Shown here: positions 9,562-17,959 of the stretch, one piece after another
How the letters are laid out: every line of letters begins with the position of its first letter
Position numbering within the stretch: the first letter of the stretch is position 1
Assembly (NCBI GenBank): GCA_002419585.1
Contig: DIGJ01000002.1
Location: 124,001-188,000 of the forward strand
DNA: 64,000 nucleotides
Direction: 5' to 3'
From: Lachnoclostridium sp. UBA5725
GTDB taxonomy: Bacteria > Bacillota > Clostridia > Lachnospirales > Lachnospiraceae
Notes under the pieces: generated by a model
Seen by the model: only the letters and a program-made list of their open reading frames with translations
What the model was told of the DNA's origin: nothing
Databases searched by the model: none
Translations under genes and position numbers: made by a program

Positions 9562-11562
9562 ATGCGTAATACACATAGTAAAAAATTAAAAAAAGAAAAG
9601 GAAATAAAAGGCAACCGTTATCGATGTGTTACCAGTTTTTTATTAGCAGCAGTACTGCTCGGTCAGGGATTGTTACCGATGACAATAGTAAAGGCAGAGG
9701 ATAGCTATAGTTCACAGGCGACTACAGACACGTCGACTGCCTCTGCTTCTACAAATCCAACTTATTCCGAGGAACTGGCAAGAAAGGTACTAGTATCTAC
9801 TGGGGCGGTATCTTCTTCGAAGACAACAACATCTGGTCTTAAAGGAAAAGTTACCAGACAGCAATTTGCGAAGATGCTCGTGGAGTTATCAACATATAAA
9901 GATAAAAACAAAGCGAAGGTTACTTCTTCCATGTATTCGGATGTAAAGAAGACCAGTAGCTATGCACCCTACATAAAAATCGCTGTTGATAATGGATGGA
10001 TGAAAGGTGATATTTTCGGAAAATTCCGTCCGAGTGCAACGATTACTTTGCAGGAAGCAGTCAATGGAGTTTTAGCTGTCCTTGGTTATCAGAATTCTGA
10101 TTTTGGTGGGAATCAGGCATCTGCTAAGATATCTTTTTACAAATCAGAGAAGCTAAATACGAACATTAATTGTGAAAGCAGCAGTAAGATGAATTACAAG
10201 GATACGATTAATCTGCTATACAATATGCTGGTGACCAAGAATAAGTATGGGGTCATCTATGGTAGCAGTATCGGTTATATCATGGATGCCAATGGAGATG
10301 TAGATTATCTAAGCTTGGTCTATGATGAGTTGGAGGGACCAGTGATTGCAGGAGCAGACTGGAAAAAACAGATTCCATTTTCATCTAAGAAGGCAGCAAT
10401 CTATATTGATGGATCTAAAAGTAGTGCAGATTATATTTCACGATATGATGTTTTGTATTATTCAATCGAACGGAAGAGTGTTTTTGTTTATAAAACTCGA
10501 GTCACGGGGCGTCTGGGAACTGTGTCGCCAGATCGTATGACCCCGACCAGTGTAACTGTGGCAGGAACAAATTACAAAATTGCCAGTCAGGATGCAGCAC
10601 AGCAGGTTTCTGTTCTTGGAAGTTACGACATTGGAGATTATATAACACTACTGCTAGGGAAAGATGGAACAGTTGTTAGCATTGGTTCCGCCAAGGAGAT
10701 GGACTCCTTTGTTGGTGGTATTGTACTATCTAAGAATGAAAAAATTAATGATGATGAAGAGGATGATTCTACAAAGGTGCGGGATTATATTACCATGCTG
10801 GATACATTAGGAGAGGTTCATGAATATGAGGTAGGAGATAATAGTGACTTCTCTGCCCATACATCAGTTGAAGTAACATTCGAGAGCGGAAAGCCATTTG
10901 TAAATAAAGTATCATTGGATAAACTGAATGGAACGGTAGACAATAGCGCAACGAGTTATGCAGGATACAAATTATCCGATAATATTAATATTTTAGAGTA
11001 TACAAGTGACACGATTTACAATAGTAAAGAACGCAACCGATTGGCTGGAATTACTATCAATGCTTCAAATGTACTATATTATCATATTAATTCGAACAAA
11101 GAGATTACAGAGCTGATGGTGAGAAGTGTTACTGGAGATAACTGCGAGTATGGCATTTTGCTATCTGCGTCGGAAATTGTTAATTCAACAACTATGACCT
11201 ATCAGGGGACTTATCGATATAAGATTGGTGATATTACAAAAACGGGAACCGCTAGTGGGTCAGTCTTTGGAATGAACGGTTATATAGGACCAGCCCAGTT
11301 TGAAATTAGCAATTCCGGATCGCTCACCGGTATTAAGACATTAAACAACATTACGGTATCCTCGGTGACGGGGACAGAACTATCAAATGGCAAAGTAACC
11401 TATGCGATATCGGATGAAGTAAGTGTATATATGAAGAAGGATGGCTCTTATTATATGACAACATTAAGTAAAGTTAAGAATCTCAGCAGTTATGAGTTGA
11501 CAGCATACTACGATGGTACAGTAGGTGGAAGAGTCCGTATTATTATAGCAACGGCATTATAG
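9562..11562 (+). CDS. Secreted S-layer homology (SLH) domain protein
   Basis: This is an exported protein of 666 aa. A long basic N-terminus precedes a hydrophobic core and a likely signal-peptidase site (IVKA-ED). Residues about 80-190 resemble SLH modules that anchor proteins to cell-wall polymers (VTRQQFAKMLVEL..., YAPYIKIAVDNGWMKG...FRPSATITLQEA). The remainder is beta-rich, Ser/Thr/Gly-rich and unrecognised. AAAGGAG supports the ATG at 9562 over the one at 9535. It lies in front of MacAB-like export genes and shares the two-component promoter sign, so it may act at the wall alongside the pump. Confidence 0.82.
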   Translation: MRNTHSKKLKKEKEIKGNRYRCVTSFLLAAVLLGQGLLPMTIVKAEDSYSSQATTDTSTASASTNPTYSEELARKVLVSTGAVSSSKTTTSGLKGKVTRQQFAKMLVELSTYKDKNKAKVTSSMYSDVKKTSSYAPYIKIAVDNGWMKGDIFGKFRPSATITLQEAVNGVLAVLGYQNSDFGGNQASAKISFYKSEKLNTNINCESSSKMNYKDTINLLYNMLVTKNKYGVIYGSSIGYIMDANGDVDYLSLVYDELEGPVIAGADWKKQIPFSSKKAAIYIDGSKSSADYISRYDVLYYSIERKSVFVYKTRVTGRLGTVSPDRMTPTSVTVAGTNYKIASQDAAQQVSVLGSYDIGDYITLLLGKDGTVVSIGSAKEMDSFVGGIVLSKNEKINDDEEDDSTKVRDYITMLDTLGEVHEYEVGDNSDFSAHTSVEVTFESGKPFVNKVSLDKLNGTVDNSATSYAGYKLSDNINILEYTSDTIYNSKERNRLAGITINASNVLYYHINSNKEITELMVRSVTGDNCEYGILLSASEIVNSTTMTYQGTYRYKIGDITKTGTASGSVFGMNGYIGPAQFEISNSGSLTGIKTLNNITVSSVTGTELSNGKVTYAISDEVSVYMKKDGSYYMTTLSKVKNLSSYELTAYYDGTVGGRVRIIIATAL

Positions 11563-11598
11563 GAAAAAGTTACTTGGAATCGATGAAAGGAAATCAGA

Positions 11599-13278
11599 AT
11601 GAATAATATCTTGAAGAAAATATGGGAATTTATTAAACGGCATAAGAAACTGTGTATCTTTCTTTTAATAATTGTAATAGCAGTTATAGTTATATTGTAT
11701 GTTATACAGCAACAAAAGACTTCCATGTCAGATGACAGTTATACAACAGTAACAATGGAAACAATGGATCTAGATGTTGAGATTACTGGAAGTGGTGTTA
11801 TTGAACCACAGGATCAGTATGCCATAACATCCATGGTGCAAGGGGATATCGAGACAGCTTCCTTTGAAGAGGGAGATGTGGTACAGGAGGGAGACTTAAT
11901 GTATCAATTTAGTACTGAGGATGCACAAAGCAATGTTACCAACGCAAAATTATCCTTAAAGCAGGCACAGCAATCCTATAAAGATGCAAAAAAGACACAG
12001 CAGTCATCGAAGGATAACTTGTCACTCAAGTCCAATGTTGAAGGGTATATCAGTAAGTTATATGTAGATCAAGGAGATAAAATTAGCGCAAATACAACGA
12101 TTGCTGATGTGTATGATAATTCCGTCATGTACCTGACAGTACCTTTTAACAATGCAGATGTGAAGATGAGTTGGGTTGGGAAAAAGGCAACGGTATATGT
12201 TGGAGATGAGTTGACATCGATCAGCGGAACCGTGACGGAAATCGCACCTACAATGACAGCACTAAATGGAAATATGGTAATCCGCAATGTAGAGATTGAA
12301 GTAAATAACCCAGGGGGTATTAATGCCTCCATGACCGCAACAGCCTCTGTTGATAATGTGGATTGTAATAGTGAAGGAACTTTTGCGGTGAAGTCGCAAG
12401 GAACACTGGTAGCGGGAGCAACTGGAACCATTGAGAAATTGAACATCTCGGTGGGACAATATGTGAACAAGAACCGAGTGTATGCAGTTTTGGAGGATGC
12501 CTCCACGACAGATCAGGTGGCTGGTCAAAAGATACAGGTAGAAAGTGCGCAGAATCAGCTAGACTCCGCCAAAAGGAGTCTGGATGATTACAGCATTACC
12601 GCACCAATCTCAGGAACTGTAATCACAAAGAATGCCAAAGCAGGAGATACAATTACCGCGACTTACGCAACACCACTAGCTGTCATTTATGACCTTTCCT
12701 CTGTAAAGTTTGATATGTCGGTGGATGAACTTGATGTAACTAAGATAGAAATTGGTCAGGAGGTTAAAGTTACTGCTGATGCGCTAGAAGGAGAAGAAAT
12801 GACAGGCCACATTACGAATATCAGTTTGGAGGGTGTAACCAGCAATGGAGTAACGGACTATCCTGTCACTGTGCAGATGGATGAAGTAGGGAATCTGCTT
12901 CCGGGTATGAATATCGATGCAACCATTATAACAGATAGTGTTGAGGGGGCTCAATGCATTCCGGTGGATGCAGTGCAGCGTGGAAATATCGTATATGTAA
13001 AAGATACAGAGTTGAACAGTACTGAGAAAGAACAAAATGATAAGGAGAATACGACGGCAGATACGAATACTCTAGAAGGCTTCCATTCAGTTCAGGTTGA
13101 GGTAGGAATCGGCAATGAGTCTTATGTACAGATCCTAGGTGGACTAACCAATGATGATATAATCTATTTGCCAAGACAGCAAAGTACAGATGTGATGACA
13201 ATGATGGGTGGCATGAATGGTGGTGTGAGTGGTCCACCAACAGGTATGGGTGGTGCACCTGCAGGAACGGTGGAGTAG
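11599..13278 (+). CDS. MacA/HlyD-like membrane fusion (adaptor) protein
   Basis: This is the adaptor of a MacB-type exporter, anchored by one N-terminal helix (about residues 18-37) with the bulk outside. Lipoyl/barrel-sandwich segments are visible (GVIEPQDQYAITSMVQGDIETASFEEGD; APISGTVITKNAKAGDTI), with a helical hairpin between them and a beta-barrel near the end. It is 559 aa, longer than usual, owing to a doubled lipoyl-like region and a Met/Gly/Pro-rich tail (residues about 533-559). The ATPase gene starts 4 bp downstream. Confidence 0.88.
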   Translation: MNNILKKIWEFIKRHKKLCIFLLIIVIAVIVILYVIQQQKTSMSDDSYTTVTMETMDLDVEITGSGVIEPQDQYAITSMVQGDIETASFEEGDVVQEGDLMYQFSTEDAQSNVTNAKLSLKQAQQSYKDAKKTQQSSKDNLSLKSNVEGYISKLYVDQGDKISANTTIADVYDNSVMYLTVPFNNADVKMSWVGKKATVYVGDELTSISGTVTEIAPTMTALNGNMVIRNVEIEVNNPGGINASMTATASVDNVDCNSEGTFAVKSQGTLVAGATGTIEKLNISVGQYVNKNRVYAVLEDASTTDQVAGQKIQVESAQNQLDSAKRSLDDYSITAPISGTVITKNAKAGDTITATYATPLAVIYDLSSVKFDMSVDELDVTKIEIGQEVKVTADALEGEEMTGHITNISLEGVTSNGVTDYPVTVQMDEVGNLLPGMNIDATIITDSVEGAQCIPVDAVQRGNIVYVKDTELNSTEKEQNDKENTTADTNTLEGFHSVQVEVGIGNESYVQILGGLTNDDIIYLPRQQSTDVMTMMGGMNGGVSGPPTGMGGAPAGTVE

Positions 13279-13282
13279 TCTT

Positions 13283-13999
13283 ATGGAAGAGAGAAAACAT
13301 TTAATTGAATTGTGGGATATTTGTAAAGTATATAAAATGGGTGATAGTGAGGTACGTGCCAATGATGGAATCTCATTTACTATTGACGATGGCGAAATGG
13401 TAGCAATTGTAGGAAAGTCAGGAAGTGGAAAATCTACAATCATGAATATTATTGGGGCATTGGATGTCCCTACTAGCGGATGTTATTGTCTGAATGGTAT
13501 AGATGTTAGCAAGATGAATGATAATCAGCTAGCCGAAATCCGAAACAAGCAGATTGGTTTTATTTTCCAACAGTATAATCTGTTGCCAAAGATGAATCTT
13601 TTGGGCAACGTAGAACTACCACTGCTCTATGCTGGTATAGGTGAAAATAAAAGAAGTGAACTAGCAATGAAATCATTGAAGCGCGTTGGATTGGGCGATA
13701 AATGGAAGAACCGACCAAATCAATTATCTGGTGGACAACAGCAGCGTGTGTCCATCGCAAGGGCGTTGGCTGGGAATCCTTCTCTTATTTTAGCAGATGA
13801 GCCGACAGGAGCACTGGATTCTAGAACCAGTAAAGAAGTGCTGGACTTTTTAAAAGAACTGAACGAAGAGGGTAACACCATTGTAATTATTACCCATGAC
13901 AATTCCATTGCATTAGAAGCAAAGCGGGTTATTAAAATACACGATGGTAAAGTTAGCTTTGATGGTCATGTGGAAGAATATAGAAAGTTGGTAGTATAA
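13283..13999 (+). CDS. MacB-type ABC transporter ATPase
   Basis: This is the nucleotide-binding subunit of the exporter (238 aa). It has Walker A GKSGSGKST, Q-loop FIFQQYNLLP, signature LSGGQQQRVSIARAL, Walker B LILADEPTGALD and the H-loop THD, all of the LolD/MacB class. The ATG at 13283 follows the adaptor stop closely; a longer in-frame reading overlaps the adaptor and is unlikely. Its TAA shares one base with the permease ATG. Confidence 0.93.
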   Translation: MEERKHLIELWDICKVYKMGDSEVRANDGISFTIDDGEMVAIVGKSGSGKSTIMNIIGALDVPTSGCYCLNGIDVSKMNDNQLAEIRNKQIGFIFQQYNLLPKMNLLGNVELPLLYAGIGENKRSELAMKSLKRVGLGDKWKNRPNQLSGGQQQRVSIARALAGNPSLILADEPTGALDSRTSKEVLDFLKELNEEGNTIVIITHDNSIALEAKRVIKIHDGKVSFDGHVEEYRKLVV

Positions 14000-15177
14000 T
14001 GAAAATATCACAAGCAGTTAAAATGGCATTTTCCAGTTTGGCAGGAAATAAAATGAGGTCGTTCTTGACAATGCTGGGTATGATTATTGGTGTAAGTGCT
14101 GTCATTGCGATGATGAGTATCATGGATGGAATGATTGGATATACCATGGACTCTTTCGGTGGTATGGGTGCCAGCCAGATTACCGTAAATCTGACCAGCC
14201 AAACAGATACCAGACAATTGTCGGATGATGAAGTTTACAAGTTCCTTGAGGAGAATCCGGATTATTTTGTAGAAGTATCTCCTTGTGTAACAATGATGCA
14301 GTCATTACGCAATGAACACGAGTCATTGGATAATAAGTCAGTATCTGGGGTCAGTGAAGCATATGCAGCTATGGAGGAGGATGAAATAGGAGAAGGCAGA
14401 TTTCTATCTTATTTAGATGTAGAAAAACGCAATAAGGTATGCGTGATTGGAACCTACATTGCTGATCAATTATACAATGATGTCGGTGTGTTGGGATCCA
14501 ATCTAAAAATAGGTTCCGATACTTATAAAATTGTAGGTATTATGGAAGAACAGGAAGATTCTGAAGAGAATTCAGCCGACGATTGTGTCTATATTCCATA
14601 TACAACAGCAGCTAGAGCTAGTGGCAATGCACGTATATCGACTTATTATTTCCAAATGAAATCAACGGATGCATCGGATGCATCGCAAGACGTGTTGGAA
14701 AATTTTCTATACTCAGTATTTCATGATTCTGATATGTATACGGTAATAAATATGGCGTCTCTTTTGGACATGATGGATGATATGGTAGGCATGATGGAAA
14801 ATATACTGGTTGGTATTGCAGCAATCTCTTTGCTCGTAGCGGGAATAGGTATTATGAACATCATGTTAGTATCTGTCAGCGAACGAACCCGTGAGATTGG
14901 TATCCGAAAATCTCTTGGAGCCAAAAAGCGCGATATTAGGTATCAGTTTGCAATAGAAGCGGCGACAGTTAGCACTCTTGGTGGAATCATCGGTATTTTG
15001 CTAGGTGGATTACTGACAACAGTTCTGGGAAATTTAGTAGGTATTGACTGTTCACCATCAATGAGTGCAATTGGGATATCCTTTGGAGTGTCTGCAGGAA
15101 TTGGATTGTTATTCGGCTTTCTGCCTGCTAATAAGGCTGCAAACTTGAATCCAATTGATGCATTACGAAATGAATAA
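13999..15177 (+). CDS. MacB-like ABC transporter permease
   Basis: This is a mechanotransmission-type permease of 392 aa with one N-terminal helix, an extracellular MacB_PCD domain (about 45-260) and three C-terminal helices ending in the FtsX fold (RTREIGIRKSLGAKKRDI). It forms the exporter with the two genes before it. Likely substrates are peptides or other envelope-active compounds; the substrate cannot be read from sequence. A terminator follows. Confidence 0.92.
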   Translation: MKISQAVKMAFSSLAGNKMRSFLTMLGMIIGVSAVIAMMSIMDGMIGYTMDSFGGMGASQITVNLTSQTDTRQLSDDEVYKFLEENPDYFVEVSPCVTMMQSLRNEHESLDNKSVSGVSEAYAAMEEDEIGEGRFLSYLDVEKRNKVCVIGTYIADQLYNDVGVLGSNLKIGSDTYKIVGIMEEQEDSEENSADDCVYIPYTTAARASGNARISTYYFQMKSTDASDASQDVLENFLYSVFHDSDMYTVINMASLLDMMDDMVGMMENILVGIAAISLLVAGIGIMNIMLVSVSERTREIGIRKSLGAKKRDIRYQFAIEAATVSTLGGIIGILLGGLLTTVLGNLVGIDCSPSMSAIGISFGVSAGIGLLFGFLPANKAANLNPIDALRNE

Positions 15178-15203
15178 AAATATTTATAAAGTTTTGTAGA
15201 CAT

Positions 15204-15237
15204 AAAAATCGCCTCGCAGATTGCAGGCGATTTTTTT
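15204..15237 (+). terminator. Intrinsic terminator after the efflux operon
   Basis: AAATCGCCT pairs with AGGCGATTT around a ten-base loop, with a T run to 15237. Confidence 0.92.
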
Positions 15238-15240
15238 AGT

Positions 15241-15381
15241 ATTCAAGCTGTTTTTGGCTGGGAAAATGAACATTTACATGAATTTCAGTTTCCTAAGATA
15301 GGTATTCACATAACAGGAGCAGAACCATTTGGGAATGAATGCATGTATGAAAATATTAGAATTAAAAATCTTTTGGGGTAA
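15241..15381 (+). pseudogene. Remnant of a plasmid pRiA4b ORF-3-like gene
   Basis: Open frame 15241-15381 reads IQAVFGWENEHLHEFQF and continues for 46 codons to TAA. The IQA-FGW---HLHEF block is the hallmark of the pRiA4b ORF-3-like family (plasmid/transposon passenger proteins). No start codon or N-terminal part exists: the frame runs back into the terminator of the efflux operon. The rest of 15382-15480 shows nothing recognisable. Confidence 0.65.
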
Positions 15382-15500
15382 AGCAAGTGACTTTTTGCAA
15401 CAAAGGGCAGCAAAATTTTAATACTGCATATTTTTTAAAACAAAGGAAATTATAATTTCATGACAGTTTAACATTTTTCTATATACAAGGAGTAAGTAGG

Positions 15501-15965
15501 ATGAAATTTATTCATTTAATTATTGCACCGAATAACAAAAGAGTAGAAATGCATACAAGTAAAAAGATAAATCAAAGAATAATGCGAAAAACCGAAGAAA
15601 ATCTTAAGAAACAGCAGTATGCGAATTCTAATAATTTAACGAATCGAATAAAACAATTAGATAATGAGTGGGACACGGAACGAGTTCTAGAAGCAAATGC
15701 TGCGACAATTATATTTGTTTGTTCACTGATAGGTTTCTTAACATCTTCCTATAAGTTTATTATAACCGGAATAATTAGTTTTTTTCTTTTTGTGCATGCA
15801 ATACAAGGATGGTGTCCTCCATTACCTTTGATAAGAAGGCTTGGTATTAGAACGCAGGAAGAAATTGAATCAGAAAAAATGGCAATAAAATTTTTGCGGG
15901 GGGATTTTAATAATATTGAGAAAGAGCCTATTGAAATTATGAAGGCAATAAAAAAAGTATGCTAG
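15501..15965 (+). CDS. Small membrane protein, DUF2892 (YgaP-like transmembrane) family
   Basis: It is 154 aa with a basic, coiled N-terminal part (1-55) and a two-helix hairpin (about 62-105) ending GWCPPLPLIRRLGI, which resembles the CP-x-lGI ending of YgaP-type transmembrane domains. No rhodanese domain is present. GGAG lies 8 bp before the ATG. Function is unknown; it stands alone between the efflux operon and mgtE. Confidence 0.7.
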   Translation: MKFIHLIIAPNNKRVEMHTSKKINQRIMRKTEENLKKQQYANSNNLTNRIKQLDNEWDTERVLEANAATIIFVCSLIGFLTSSYKFIITGIISFFLFVHAIQGWCPPLPLIRRLGIRTQEEIESEKMAIKFLRGDFNNIEKEPIEIMKAIKKVC

Positions 15966-16119
15966 GGATACGTAATGCAAAGCCTTGATCATGAGTGGCA
16001 AGCAATATCACAAACTGTAAAGAGAAATACTTTACTTTTCTAGTGGAATAGAATAGACTATAATTTGAGTTAGAATTTACGAAAAATGCGTTATAAATTT
16101 GAAAGCGAGGTGAAAGTAA

Positions 16120-16248
16120 TTGGACATACCAAGTAGTAAGGGTATAGCGGAAGACCCTTTGGAGCCGCGATTGCGTTTTATTATGGTATCATCATTTGAT
16201 GATAGTTTTGACAAGTGTATGTCGATTGCTTTTACCTTAAAAGAATAA
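16120..16248 (+). CDS. Possible 42-codon leader ORF upstream of mgtE
   Basis: A TTG start at 16120 sits 6 bp after GAGGTGA (16107-16113) and opens 42 codons ending at TAA 16248, 92 bp before mgtE. The peptide begins MDIPSSKGIAEDPLEPRLRF, with Pro and acidic residues clustered in EDPLEP. No homologue is recognised. It may be a regulatory leader peptide or chance. The rest of 15966-16340 holds no other recognisable element, and no M-box-type Mg riboswitch could be found. Confidence 0.4.
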   Translation: MDIPSSKGIAEDPLEPRLRFIMVSSFDDSFDKCMSIAFTLKE

Positions 16249-16340
16249 GACATTATACTTGCATTATTAAGTATGTAAACGTTCCCGCTGCATATTGTCC
16301 GTTATACCATCCAAATAAAAATGAAATTGGAGGTATCATT

Positions 16341-17687
16341 ATGGAATTAAAAGAATTGCAGGAACTTATGTTAAATTTCATTTCCACAGGAAATGTGAAA
16401 GAGCTAAAGGAACTATTAGAAGCTAATTATGCAATTGATATTGCAAACGCTTTAACAGATTTTGAAGATGATAGTTTATTATTATTGTTTGAACTTCTTG
16501 ATGCGAACGAGATAGCGCTTATTATGGAAGAAGCCGAAGATGATTTTCAACGTAGAATAGTTGAATTTATTGACTTAAAAAAAATGGTTCAAGTTTTTAC
16601 GCATATGTCTTCTGATGATATTACTGATATATTAGGCATTATTAAAGTTAATCAGCGGAAAGAATTGCTGAAACTGATGAAGGAACGTGACTCAAAAGAC
16701 ATTCAGATGCTTTTGGGATTTCAGCAAGATACTGCTGGCGGTATTATGACGACGCAGTATATTGCATTACGAAGAAATTTATGTATAAAAGATGCTTTAA
16801 TAAAGATAAAAAATATAGGACCAAAAACAGAAGTAATTGAATCAATTTTTGTTATAGGCATAAATAATGAACTTGTAGGCATAGCTGATTTAAGAGACGT
16901 TTTAATTTCTTCAGATGATTGCTTGTTACAAGATATTATGAACGAAAATATCCTTTATGTTTATCCAGATACGGATCAAGAAGAGGTTTCATTAATTGTT
17001 TCAAAATATGATTTAAAAGTGCTCCCTGTTGTTAACAGAAAGCATGCAATACTTGGAATCATTACAGTCGATGATGTTATTGATGTCATTGTAGAAGAAC
17101 ATACGGAAGATTTATTGATGCTTTCTGGTGTTAGTAAAGATGAGAAGATTGGTAGTAAACTTAGTGTTTCGATTCAAAGAAGGCTACCATGGTTATTTAT
17201 TAATTTAGTTACTGCTTTTTTAGCTTCCTTTACAGTTGGTCTTTTTGAAGATGTTATTGTGCAAGTTGTTGCATTAGCGGCGGCCATGCCAATCGTAGCG
17301 GGAATGGGAGGTAACGCAGGAACGCAGACTCTTTCCATTATGATACGAAGTATAGCATTAGGCGAAGTAGATATTAAAAATGATTGGAAGTATATTATTA
17401 ATGAAATTTTTCTGGGACTAATCAATGGATTTGCAACAGGCATTATTACGGGCTTCATAATATATCTAAAATATGATAATTTATTTCTTGGTATTATAAT
17501 TTTAGTTGCGATGATTGGAAATTTAGTGATAGCAAGTTTTTTTGGTTTCCTTATTCCACTATTGCTAAAAAGATTTCATTTAGATCCAGCGGTTTCATCT
17601 TCCATTTTTCTAACAACCGCAACTGATGTTGGTGGATTTTTTATCTTTCTAGGAATGGCAAAGATGTTTTTACCATATTTAGTGTGA
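16341..17687 (+). CDS. mgtE: Magnesium channel MgtE
   Basis: This is a gated Mg2+ channel of 448 aa. Parts in order: cytosolic MgtE_N domain (about 1-125), two CBS domains (about 130-255, DVLISSDDCLLQDIM...VVNRKHAILGIITVDDVIDVI), a connecting helix, and five membrane helices with the signature GGNAGTQTLSIMIRSIALGE. Acidic patches in the N and CBS domains are the Mg2+ sensor in the family. The ATG at 16341 follows GGAGG; an in-frame extension upstream lacks a ribosome binding site. Confidence 0.95.
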   Translation: MELKELQELMLNFISTGNVKELKELLEANYAIDIANALTDFEDDSLLLLFELLDANEIALIMEEAEDDFQRRIVEFIDLKKMVQVFTHMSSDDITDILGIIKVNQRKELLKLMKERDSKDIQMLLGFQQDTAGGIMTTQYIALRRNLCIKDALIKIKNIGPKTEVIESIFVIGINNELVGIADLRDVLISSDDCLLQDIMNENILYVYPDTDQEEVSLIVSKYDLKVLPVVNRKHAILGIITVDDVIDVIVEEHTEDLLMLSGVSKDEKIGSKLSVSIQRRLPWLFINLVTAFLASFTVGLFEDVIVQVVALAAAMPIVAGMGGNAGTQTLSIMIRSIALGEVDIKNDWKYIINEIFLGLINGFATGIITGFIIYLKYDNLFLGIIILVAMIGNLVIASFFGFLIPLLLKRFHLDPAVSSSIFLTTATDVGGFFIFLGMAKMFLPYLV

Positions 17688-17743
17688 TAGAAAAATTAAA
17701 TGAACAGAGTTTATCAAGGTTTTACAATTGAATAAAAGTAAAA

Positions 17744-17806
17744 GGGAATGAAGGTCTCCCTTGGTAGTAATACCAAAACCGCATGCTAGCTGATGACTTC
17801 TGTAGA
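17744..17806 (+). ncRNA. Fluoride riboswitch (crcB motif), first copy
   Basis: The aptamer reads GGGAATGAAGGTCTCCC, an inserted TTGGTA-GTAA-TACCAA hairpin, AACCGC, and GCTGATGACTTCTGTAG, matching the crcB consensus (GG-GAUG-...-CUCC-...-AACCGC-...-GCUGAUGA-...-CUAC). GAAGGTC pairs with GACTTC (one bulge). Its 3' part is also the 5' arm of the following terminator, so ligand binding would block termination. Confidence 0.82.
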
Positions 17807-17830
17807 AAATATAGAGTTATCAGCTTTTTT
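17788..17830 (+). terminator. Riboswitch-controlled terminator (first fluoride aptamer)
   Basis: AGCTGATGACTTCT (17788) pairs with AGAGTTATCAGCT (17813-17825) followed by six T. The 5' arm overlaps the conserved GCUGAUGACUUCU of the aptamer, giving a mutually exclusive ON switch. Confidence 0.85.
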
Positions 17831-17878
17831 ATGCCTATAAAAGAATTTATAAATGTTTTCATGAAAAATAAGTAATAT

Positions 17879-17955
17879 GGGAATGGAGTCTCCCGTGGCT
17901 ATTGCCTAAACCACCGATGAGGTTAATGACTCCTAAAATATTACGAAGGAGGTAG
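17879..17955 (+). ncRNA. Fluoride riboswitch (crcB motif), second copy with SD-sequestering platform
   Basis: GGGAATGGAGTCTCCC, then AAACC-ACCGATGA-GGTT and AATGACTCCTA, repeats the layout of the first copy; GGAGTC pairs with GACTCC. No T run follows. Instead CTCCT (17930-17934) can pair with the Shine-Dalgarno AGGAG (17947-17951) of the antiporter gene when it is not held in the aptamer, predicting translational control. Confidence 0.78.
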
Positions 17956-17959
17956 CGAA

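Noticed and set aside
16081..16340. Possible M-box (Mg2+) riboswitch before mgtE
   Set aside because: None of the conserved M-box blocks could be found; only the leader ORF is supported.
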